DNA of 8,820 nucleotides. Origin: Natrialbaceae archaeon B1-Br10_E2g27. GTDB lineage: Archaea; Halobacteriota; Halobacteria; Halobacteriales; Natrialbaceae. The position numbers and the translations under genes are program-made. The notes beneath the pieces were generated by a model. That model was not told the DNA's origin. It saw nothing but the letters and a program-made list of their open reading frames with translations, and did not search any database. The DNA lies in the NCBI GenBank assembly GCA_001563885.1, contig LKMM01000088.1:1-8820 (forward strand). Direction: 5' to 3'. The first letter of the stretch is position 1. Every line of letters begins with the position of its first letter. This document shows, piece after piece, positions 1 through 5,739 of the stretch.

Positions 1-78
1 CTCTCGCGGCTGTCCTCGAGTGAGACGATCGGCGCAACCGGACGGTGCAGGGACAACCGTTTCGCTTGCGACGACACC

Positions 79-363
79 TCACCGGCAGTACGACCAATCC
101 TGCGGTTCGTCGGGTCGATCCGGCGACCGCTCAGGGACCTCGTCGGGAACACAGTCGTCACTACAGTAGTGAGTCTCGGAAACGAGGGAATCGACCCGGA
201 CGACGTGAGTGATTCGAAGCCCATCCGAGTCAATCGTCGCCCCACAGGTCGAACACCGATCGACACACGCTGGTTCGGCCTCGCCGGATGTCACCTCGGA
301 GAGATGTGATACACCGTCGTTTTTCGTACACTGCAAGCGAGCCGAGCCGTCGACATTCTCCAT
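79..363 (-). CDS. Small CxxC zinc-finger protein, haloarchaeal
   Basis: A 94-residue acidic protein with a likely zinc-binding knuckle pair: CSTC at residues 37-40 and CSDDC at 67-71, about 27 residues apart, with extra cysteines at 12, 33 and 93. The CxxCG...YCSDDC layout resembles the many small haloarchaeal zinc-finger proteins of unknown role (DUF7576-like; family name from memory and unverified). Such proteins are often thought to act as adaptors or regulators, but nothing here shows a target. The C-terminal part is Asp/Pro/Glu rich and probably disordered. The ATG at 363 is supported by a TATA-like box about 24 bases upstream and by a GGAGG seven bases before the start. It is divergent from the GTPase gene. 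Confidence is good that it is a real gene and low on function. Confidence 0.72.
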   Translation of the reverse strand: MENVDGSARLQCTKNDGVSHLSEVTSGEAEPACVDRCSTCGATIDSDGLRITHVVRVDSLVSETHYCSDDCVPDEVPERSPDRPDEPQDWSYCR

Positions 364-382
364 ACGGACACCTCCACGACCG

Positions 383-392
383 ATTATAAATA
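383..392 (-). promoter_or_regulatory. TATA box for the zinc-finger gene
   Basis: On the minus strand the sequence reads TATTTATAAT, centred about 24 bases upstream of the ATG at 363. This would place transcription initiation at or next to the start codon. A GGAGG (plus positions 371-375) lies between box and ATG. It would be in the mRNA only if transcription starts further upstream than this box suggests. Confidence 0.5.
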
Positions 393-464
393 TTCGGGGA
401 TGACTGTCAGTCTGTGACGTATGTACTGTTCTCGAGGACGTAGTGACTCCTGTTGCTTCCGTTT

Positions 465-483
465 GAGTGACACTGTTTCACTC
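465..483. promoter_or_regulatory. 19-bp operator-like palindrome
   Basis: GAGTGACACTGTTTCACTC is an odd-length palindrome centred on base 474. Eight of nine pairs match, and only the seventh pair (C against T) fails. It sits in the divergent region about 57 bases upstream of the GTPase start and about 28 bases upstream of its TATA box, the position of an archaeal operator or activator site. The regulator is unknown; the interpretation is inferred from symmetry and position. Confidence 0.35.
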
Positions 484-510
484 ACGCACACGTATTTCGG
501 AAGGAAACCC

Positions 511-518
511 GTTTAATC
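511..518 (+). promoter_or_regulatory. TATA box for the Obg-family GTPase gene
   Basis: GTTTAATC lies 22-29 bases before the ATG at 540 and is preceded by a purine-rich BRE-like GGAAACCC. This spacing predicts a leaderless transcript starting at or beside the ATG. No Shine-Dalgarno sequence is needed or clearly visible. Confidence 0.55.
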
Positions 519-539
519 GGGCCGCTCCTGGGTGGACCA

Positions 540-1739
540 ATGAGCAAGAGTTATCGGATCGGGCTCGTCGGCAAACCATCCGTCGGCAAGTCCTCCTTTT
601 TCAATGCGGCGACGATGAACGACGTTCCCGAGGGTGCGTATCCGTTTACGACGATCGATCCCAGCGTCGGCGAGGCCTACGTCCGCGTCGAGTGTGCAGC
701 ACCCGAGTTCGACGAGGAGTGTACGCCATCGGTTGGCTACTGCGACCACGGAACGCGCTTTGTCCCGACGAAACTCGTCGACGTCGCCGGACTCATCCCC
801 GGCGCACACGAGGGTGCCGGACTCGGCAACCAGTTTCTGACGGACCTAAACGAAACTGACGTCCTCGTCCACGTCGTCGACTTCTCCGGGACGACGGACC
901 TCGAGGGTGAAGCCACCGAGGGTCACGATCCCCGGGAGGATATCGCGTTTCTGGAAACGGAGTTAGATCAGTGGTATCTGGATATCCTAGAGAAAGGGAT
1001 CAATCGGTATGCGTCGGGGTATACGACCGAAGACGACGCTATCGAGGAGGAACTGGCCGAACAGATGAGCGCGTTCAAGACGAACGAAGACGAGATCAAG
1101 CGGTTGATCCGGCGAACTGGTGTCGGCTTCGATCCCGACGCGTGGGATGACGAAGACAAACTCGAACTCGCCCGTGAGATTCGGACGGAGACGAAACCGA
1201 TGGTGATCGCGGCGAATAAGATGGACACACCCGAAGCCCAGGCAAATTACGAGGAGATCACGGCCGATCCGGACTACGAACACCTGACGATCGTTCCCTG
1301 TAGCGCCCACGCCGAGAAAGCGCTAAAATCCGCTGATAAAGCCGGTGTCGTCGACTACCGACCGGGCGACGGCGAGTTCGATATCTTCGGAGACGTCTCG
1401 GCCGACCAGGAACAGGGACTCGAGCAGATTCGGGAGTTTCTGGATGCCTACGGGGCAACGGGCGTCCAGGCAGCAATCGAGACGGCGTTGTTCGACGTCC
1501 TCGGCGTCGTGGCGGTGTTTCCTGGCGGTGCAAACGGCCTGGGGAACGAACGCGGCGAGGTCCTGCCTGACTGTTATCTGATCCCGCCAGGATCGACAGC
1601 CGAGGATTTCGCCTACAGCCTCCACTCGGATATCGGCGATGGTTTCCTGCATGCGATCGATTGTCGAAGCAACAGACAACTGGGGAAAAGCTACGAAGTC
1701 GAGGCTCGCGACGTGATCGAGATCATCACGACGAACTGA
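540..1739 (+). CDS. Obg-family GTPase, archaeal Ygr210/YchF branch
   Basis: A 399-residue cytoplasmic P-loop GTPase of COG0012. Visible motifs in order: Walker A GKPSVGKS at 11-18, the Obg-type YPFTTIDP at 34-41, Walker B DVAG at 81-84 followed at once by a glycine-rich stretch (PGAHEGAGLG, 87-96), and NKMD at 226-229. An acidic helical insert spans about 130-215, and a C-terminal TGS domain covers about 330-399. The glycine-rich stretch after Walker B is described for the Ygr210 subfamily of archaea and fungi, sister to bacterial YchF/eukaryotic OLA1. Those relatives bind ribosomes, so a role in translation or stress is plausible but inferred. Automatic annotation often reads 'redox-regulated ATPase YchF', yet YchF prefers ATP because its G4 motif is altered (NxxE). 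NKMD here predicts GTP. The start is supported by the TATA box at 511-518. Confidence 0.95.
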   Translation: MSKSYRIGLVGKPSVGKSSFFNAATMNDVPEGAYPFTTIDPSVGEAYVRVECAAPEFDEECTPSVGYCDHGTRFVPTKLVDVAGLIPGAHEGAGLGNQFLTDLNETDVLVHVVDFSGTTDLEGEATEGHDPREDIAFLETELDQWYLDILEKGINRYASGYTTEDDAIEEELAEQMSAFKTNEDEIKRLIRRTGVGFDPDAWDDEDKLELAREIRTETKPMVIAANKMDTPEAQANYEEITADPDYEHLTIVPCSAHAEKALKSADKAGVVDYRPGDGEFDIFGDVSADQEQGLEQIREFLDAYGATGVQAAIETALFDVLGVVAVFPGGANGLGNERGEVLPDCYLIPPGSTAEDFAYSLHSDIGDGFLHAIDCRSNRQLGKSYEVEARDVIEIITTN

Positions 1740-1759
1740 TACCAACCGCTTTGCCGACG

Positions 1760-1768
1760 ATTATTTAG
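1760..1768 (+). promoter_or_regulatory. TATA box for the 206-residue protein gene
   Basis: ATTATTTAG lies 23-31 bases before the ATG at 1791, inside the 51-base gap after the GTPase stop codon. This suggests the downstream gene has its own leaderless promoter rather than depending only on read-through. Confidence 0.45.
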
Positions 1769-1790
1769 CCCTGGCTCGGAATATCGAGGC

Positions 1791-2411
1791 ATGGACGCAG
1801 CCGACGGGGCCGACGACCTCGAGGGGGAGTTAGTTCCCGACGCGGTGCTCGAGGCGGTCCCCGACTGGGACGATGCGTATCTCGACCGGGTGAGCGATCG
1901 GCTCATGCACAGCTACGACCTCGAGAAGGACGTCCATCTTCGGGGCCACCGGTTCGATCTGTACGGCGAGTTGCGAGTCGAAAGCAGCAAGCACCTGTTT
2001 CACCCCTCCGTGCAGTACGCAAACCACCACATGCGGGAGTTTCTGTTCGCGGATCGTCGCTCGACGGTCTCGATCGATAGCTTAGAGCGGGTAGTCGAGT
2101 TGGGACATGCGGTAGCCGACGAGCGTGTCGAGCCGAACGACCAACATCGGGCGACGGAGTGTACATTCGTCCTCGTCGCTCCCGAGATTCCCGATGCCGT
2201 CCGGTCGTTCGTCGACGGCTTCACCGATCGAACGCTCCTCAAATACGGCTTTCACGGCCACTACGAGATCCACCTTTGTGTCGTTGCACCCGACTGTGAG
2301 GCCGTCGTCTCGAGCAAGCGCACGGAGATCGACGCGGCGTTTGCACTCTGGGAGCCAGTCGATCAAAAAAGCGGGTTGGTCGATCGCGTTCGCGGACTGT
2401 TTTCTCGCTAA
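1791..2411 (+). CDS. Conserved-looking haloarchaeal protein of unknown function
   Basis: A 206-residue soluble acidic protein that I do not recognise. It begins with an acidic tail (about 1-28). A distinctive His-rich stretch, HLFHPSVQYANHHMREFLF, occupies residues 68-86. A second His cluster (H155, H157, H161) lies in a segment that looks like beta strands (about 152-166, ending near C163 and C169). The histidines could be metal ligands or catalytic residues, but no known motif is matched. There is no signal peptide or membrane segment; the C-terminus (about 194-206) is a short basic amphipathic helix. The gene follows the GTPase on the same strand 51 bases later but has its own TATA-like box at 1760-1768, so an operon is possible but not required. 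The start is chosen from that box. Codon use matches the neighbours, so it is very likely a real gene. Confidence 0.8.
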   Translation: MDAADGADDLEGELVPDAVLEAVPDWDDAYLDRVSDRLMHSYDLEKDVHLRGHRFDLYGELRVESSKHLFHPSVQYANHHMREFLFADRRSTVSIDSLERVVELGHAVADERVEPNDQHRATECTFVLVAPEIPDAVRSFVDGFTDRTLLKYGFHGHYEIHLCVVAPDCEAVVSSKRTEIDAAFALWEPVDQKSGLVDRVRGLFSR

Positions 2412-2414
2412 CCG

Positions 2415-2434
2415 CGTCGGTGTGGAAGCCGACG
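2415..2434. terminator. Hairpin between convergent stop codons
   Basis: CGTCGG (2415-2420) and CCGACG (2429-2434) form a perfect 6-bp stem with an 8-base loop. It exactly fills the 24-base gap between the stop codon of the 206-residue gene (ending 2411) and that of cstA on the minus strand (2436-2438). There is no strong T-run on either side. It may help end both transcripts, but archaeal termination relies mainly on T-tracts, so this is tentative. Confidence 0.35.
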
Positions 2435-2435
2435 G

Positions 2436-4292
2436 TTAATCGTCGTCGGAGACGGTCGGTTGGTCGGTCGTAAGCAGGCTATCTCGAGTCGACCGGAGAT
2501 TCTCCCAGGCCATCTTGATGATCGACAGCGCAAGGAAGATCAAAACGAACGCAAGCAGCATTCGCAGGCCACTCGAGATGACTTCGATCGTCGAGGCTTC
2601 AGCCATCCACTCACTGTTGAGCAGTTGTCGCTGGAGGTTTTCGACGAACGCAAGCCAGAGCAGCCCGAAGATCGTGATAACGGTCATCACGACGACTGGA
2701 ACGCCCGTGGTCAGCAACTGTTTGGAGTCTTTCCAGTTGGCCAGCCAGACCGTCGCGGTCAACAGCGCAAGCGCGGCGAGTAACTGGTTTGCACCGCCAA
2801 ACAGCGGCCAGATCTCTTCCCACTGACCGCTCGAGACGAGCAGGAAGGCAGCGAACGTTGCAACGCCGGTGCTGACGTATTTGTTGGCAACGACGTTTTC
2901 CACGTCGCTTTCTGGCGTCCCGACGAGTTCCTCGACCATGTAGCGGCCGAGCCGGAGGCCGGTGTCGAGGCTGGTCAGCAGGAAGCTGACGAAGACAAGC
3001 GCCATGAACACCTCGCCGGTGAGCATTGGGATACCGAAGCTGGTGAGGATGAGCCCACCGCCTTCGGCGAAGTTTGGCAGGGCAGCGCCGATTCCCTCGA
3101 CGCCGGCTCCGGTGACAGCGATGACGGAAACGGCCGCCAGTGCGGTTGCAGCGAGCAAGCCTTCGGCGAGCATGCCGCCGTAGCCGATCATCCGTGCATC
3201 GGTTTCCCTGTTGAGTTGTTTGGAAGTCGTCCCCGAAGAGACCAGCGAGTGAAAGCCGCTGATCGTCCCGCAGGCAATCGTGATGAAAAGCAGCGGGAAC
3301 AACGGCATCGCGACATCAACGAGGTCACCACCGAAGAAGCCGGTGTACGCCGGCAGTTGGATCGATAGCGCCTCCGCGCCGGTCGTTCCGTCGGGTGCCT
3401 GTGCCGTTCCGAGGAAGGTGCCGACAATGACTGCGAGTAAGGTCCCGCCGACCCCGGTGTAGAGGAGAAACGACGAGAGGTAGTCTCGTGGCTGGAGAAG
3501 CACCCAGACGGGAAGAATCGCCGCGACGAACGCATATCCCAGTGCAACGAGGATCCACATCGCGGTGTTCGCACCGAACAGTCCCGAGCCAGGGACCCAG
3601 CCACCATCTCCCGACAGCAAGATAAACGCCTGGTCGGCGAATCCGCTTGGTTCATAGAGCGCAATGGGAAACTGAAGACCGACCCAGACGCTACCAAACA
3701 CGCCGGCGACGAAGACCCCCGTTCCTGCAAGGAACGGCAGGTTGAGTTGATAGAGCCAGACACCAAATACCAGCGCCAGCCCGATGTAGATCATGCTCGC
3801 GGTCGCCGCCTGTGGGTAGGCATCCAAGATGATCGCCACCAGCAAGGCGAACACAGCCACCACGAGGATAATGACGAGGAAAGCAAACCAGAGGAACATG
3901 TTCTTGCCCCGCTCGCCGATGTACTCGCCGATGATGAATCCGATCGACTTACCTTCATGCCGGACGCTCGAGGAAAGCGACATAAAGTCGTGGACTGCAC
4001 CCATCAACGGGTTGCCGATCGCGACCCACAACACCGCCGGCAGCCAGCCCCAGATGAGCGCAGCGGTGATCGGGCCGGCGATCGGTGCGCCACCGGCCAC
4101 ACTCGAGAAGTGATGGCCGAGCAACACCGGTTTTTTCGCCGGAACGTATTCTTGGCCGTCCTGATACTTGTGAGCCGGTGTTTCGCGTGAATCGTCGAGT
4201 TCGACGAACCGGGCGAGATACCGGCCATACCCAATGTACCCGACGGTAAACAGTACGAGTACCGTTGCCACGATCCAGATTACCCCTGTCAT
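2436..4292 (-). CDS. cstA: CstA-family carbon-starvation / peptide or pyruvate transporter
   Basis: A 618-residue polytopic membrane protein with well over ten hydrophobic segments and a short acidic cytosolic tail (SDDD). CstA hallmarks are present: GHHFSSVAGGAPIAGP at 59-74, a conserved GNPLMGAVHDF near 93-103, WVLLQPRDYLSSF at 263-275, the CGTISGFHSLVSSGTTS core at 341-357, and PLFGGANQLLA at 496-506. Family members in E. coli (CstA, BtsT/YjiY) import peptides or pyruvate, usually under carbon limitation. The substrate here cannot be read from sequence. It is shorter than the roughly 700-residue bacterial members, probably through shorter loops, and looks intact. It is transcribed away from the ArsA-type gene's 3' end after a 103-base gap with its own TATA box, so it is probably a separate unit. 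The start at 4292 fits the first membrane helix beginning at residue 3. Confidence 0.95.
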   Translation of the reverse strand: MTGVIWIVATVLVLFTVGYIGYGRYLARFVELDDSRETPAHKYQDGQEYVPAKKPVLLGHHFSSVAGGAPIAGPITAALIWGWLPAVLWVAIGNPLMGAVHDFMSLSSSVRHEGKSIGFIIGEYIGERGKNMFLWFAFLVIILVVAVFALLVAIILDAYPQAATASMIYIGLALVFGVWLYQLNLPFLAGTGVFVAGVFGSVWVGLQFPIALYEPSGFADQAFILLSGDGGWVPGSGLFGANTAMWILVALGYAFVAAILPVWVLLQPRDYLSSFLLYTGVGGTLLAVIVGTFLGTAQAPDGTTGAEALSIQLPAYTGFFGGDLVDVAMPLFPLLFITIACGTISGFHSLVSSGTTSKQLNRETDARMIGYGGMLAEGLLAATALAAVSVIAVTGAGVEGIGAALPNFAEGGGLILTSFGIPMLTGEVFMALVFVSFLLTSLDTGLRLGRYMVEELVGTPESDVENVVANKYVSTGVATFAAFLLVSSGQWEEIWPLFGGANQLLAALALLTATVWLANWKDSKQLLTTGVPVVVMTVITIFGLLWLAFVENLQRQLLNSEWMAEASTIEVISSGLRMLLAFVLIFLALSIIKMAWENLRSTRDSLLTTDQPTVSDDD

Positions 4293-4322
4293 ATGTACCC
4301 ACTCGGGGAGATACTGTTACGG

Positions 4323-4330
4323 AATATAAA
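4323..4330 (-). promoter_or_regulatory. TATA box for cstA
   Basis: On the minus strand the sequence reads TTTATATT, 31-38 bases upstream of the cstA ATG. It would start a transcript with a very short leader (about 5-10 bases). It is the clearest promoter element in the gap between the ArsA-type gene and cstA and argues for separate expression of the transporter. Confidence 0.55.
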
Positions 4331-4395
4331 TCATGTGGGACAGACCGACCGTGTATGACGAATGTGGTTACGTTCTAGGCACGAACACACCGGAG

Positions 4396-5364
4396 TCAAG
4401 AGTATCTCGGTGAGGTAACGTCGATATCGAGCCGATCGGCGACTGTCTCGAGTCGGTCGGTCCGAATCTCTTCGACGTGTGTTTCGATCGTTGCAACGAC
4501 CGGCGGCGAAAATGTCTCACGCGCGGTCTCGAGTCGGTTGCGTTCGGTCTCGACACGCGAGCGGAGATAGCGTGCCCCACGGCCCGTTTCGTCGGGGTCG
4601 GGTTCGGGCGTGAGACGGTTGGCAACGAGTCCACGAACTGAGAGGTGCTGTGTCTCGAGTTGGTCGATTGCGCGTTCGGTTTCGCGGATCGACAGCGAGT
4701 CCGGATTGAAAACGAGATAGAACGATGCGTCCTCTCGCAGGCGTTTGCCGGCGTCTTCGAAGAACGCTTTCCGTTCCTGGAGGTGGGCAATGACGGGGTC
4801 GCCCTCGAGGACACGACGAGGCTCGCGGTTTCCGATGGCCGCCTTCTCGAACAGATCGATACTCCGCTCTCGTTTCGCAAGCAGGCGATCGATCCACCCC
4901 TCGAGGTATGCCGGGAGTGAGAGTAATCGGAGGGTGCCGCCGGTCGGGGAGGTATCGAAGACGATCCGGTCGACCTCATCCATCTCGCGCATAATTCGGA
5001 CGAACCGATCGAACAGCGCGGCCTCGTAGGCACCTGGGGTCCCGTGGGCCATCTCGATCTGTCTGTCTACGGCGTTGACCATCGCCGCAGACACCTGATC
5101 GGAAAGCTGACGTTTGACACTCTGGAGGTGACGCGAGACTTCGTCTTCGGGGTCGATTTCGATCACCGAGAGCTGATCGAGTCCCTCGACCGGACGTGGA
5201 TCGTCACCGAACGACTGATCGAAGAGATCACCGACCGAGTGGGCCGGATCGGTCGACACCAACAGCGTCTCGAGGCCGGCATCAGCACACGCATAGGCGT
5301 ACGCCGACGACACTGTGGTCTTGCCGACACCACCCTTTCCGCCAAAAAAGACGTGTCGATCCAT
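4396..5364 (-). CDS. ArsA/Get3-type ATPase lacking the zinc CxxC motif
   Basis: A 322-residue cytoplasmic ATPase of the SIMIBI class. It shows the deviant Walker A GGKGGVGKTT at 8-17 (signature lysine K10), DPAHS at 39-43 (switch I), DTSPTGGTLRLL at 137-148 (switch II), the family's NPDSLSIRETER stretch near 216-227, and NRLTP further on. Relatives are arsenite-pump ATPases (ArsA) and Get3/TRC40, which deliver tail-anchored membrane proteins. No CxxC pair is present (the only cysteine is C26), so the zinc-bridged Get3 dimer is not expected. The usual His in the DTAPTGHT switch II motif is Gly143. No arsenic genes are nearby. An in-frame ATG at 5430 would add 22 residues, but the ATG at 5364 places the P-loop at the normal distance from the N-terminus. 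It also makes a TGATG stop/start overlap with the gene before it, implying translational coupling. The exact client is unknown. Confidence 0.92.
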   Translation of the reverse strand: MDRHVFFGGKGGVGKTTVSSAYAYACADAGLETLLVSTDPAHSVGDLFDQSFGDDPRPVEGLDQLSVIEIDPEDEVSRHLQSVKRQLSDQVSAAMVNAVDRQIEMAHGTPGAYEAALFDRFVRIMREMDEVDRIVFDTSPTGGTLRLLSLPAYLEGWIDRLLAKRERSIDLFEKAAIGNREPRRVLEGDPVIAHLQERKAFFEDAGKRLREDASFYLVFNPDSLSIRETERAIDQLETQHLSVRGLVANRLTPEPDPDETGRGARYLRSRVETERNRLETARETFSPPVVATIETHVEEIRTDRLETVADRLDIDVTSPRYS

Positions 5365-5660
5365 CAGAAGTGATACTGTTTTCCTTTTCGCTCGACGAGG
5401 GTCGACCGGTCCCACAACCGTCGTTCCCATGCTTCGAACTCGTCTTCTAAGTACGGCAGCAGTTCAGCCGTATAGTATGACACTGGTGACGGGATGCCGA
5501 ACGCGTCAGGGAAACACGCGAGCATGAACTCGTCTTCTAGGTCTTCGGCTTCTGCTTCGATCTTTTCATACGCAGGATGTGATATCATTCCATGATAGAG
5601 CCCTCTGAGCCACTCGTAGAGCCCGGCCCGGTAGGTGGCGATTCGCTCGGCAAGTGTCAT
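5364..5660 (-). CDS. Small protein coupled to the ArsA-type ATPase, unknown
   Basis: A 98-residue protein that I do not recognise. It appears mostly helical: an aromatic-rich N-terminus (RAGLYEWLRGLYHGM, 11-25), an acidic charged helix (YEKIEAEAEDLEDEF, 31-45), a central ACFPDAFGIPSP turn (48-59), a second acidic helix ending in tryptophans (W78, W83), and a basic tail (KGKQYHF). It has no signal peptide or membrane span. Its stop codon overlaps the ATPase start by one base (TGATG), the tightest coupling in the window, suggesting the two products work together, for example as adaptor or client-binding partner. That role is inferred only. The frame stays open further upstream, to an ATG at 5897, but this would overlap the exported-protein gene and has unrelated composition. 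The ATG at 5660, starting MTLAERIATY, is the credible start. Confidence 0.8.
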   Translation of the reverse strand: MTLAERIATYRAGLYEWLRGLYHGMISHPAYEKIEAEAEDLEDEFMLACFPDAFGIPSPVSYYTAELLPYLEDEFEAWERRLWDRSTLVERKGKQYHF

Positions 5661-5686
5661 CGTTGCTCGTGCTCGGTCCTGAAGAC

Positions 5687-5716
5687 AAAAAAGTATCGTG
5701 TCTCCTCGGCTGGAGA
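5687..5716 (-). terminator. Hairpin plus T-run: terminator of the exported-protein gene
   Basis: On the minus strand TCTCC and GGAGA pair (plus 5701-5716) around a 6-base loop, followed nine bases later by TTTTTT (plus 5687-5692). It lies 24 bases or more after the exported-protein stop codon and before the 98-residue gene. The ATACTTTTTT part also sits 27-36 bases upstream of the ATG at 5660, so the same bases could serve as that gene's TATA-like element. Both readings suggest that the exported protein and the ATPase pair are separate transcripts. Confidence 0.4.
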
Positions 5717-5739
5717 GTCGAAATCGCAATCCGAACCCG

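Noticed and set aside
1..23. Possible 3' end of a plus-strand gene (LAVLE then TGA at 21-23)
   Set aside because: Only six codons are visible and another plus frame is also open, so it cannot be told from chance. Bases 1-78 are otherwise left unassigned.
5365..5430. Extended start of the ArsA-type ATPase at 5430
   Set aside because: It would add 22 basic residues before the P-loop and overlap the 98-residue gene. The ATG at 5364 gives the usual family N-terminus and the TGATG coupling.
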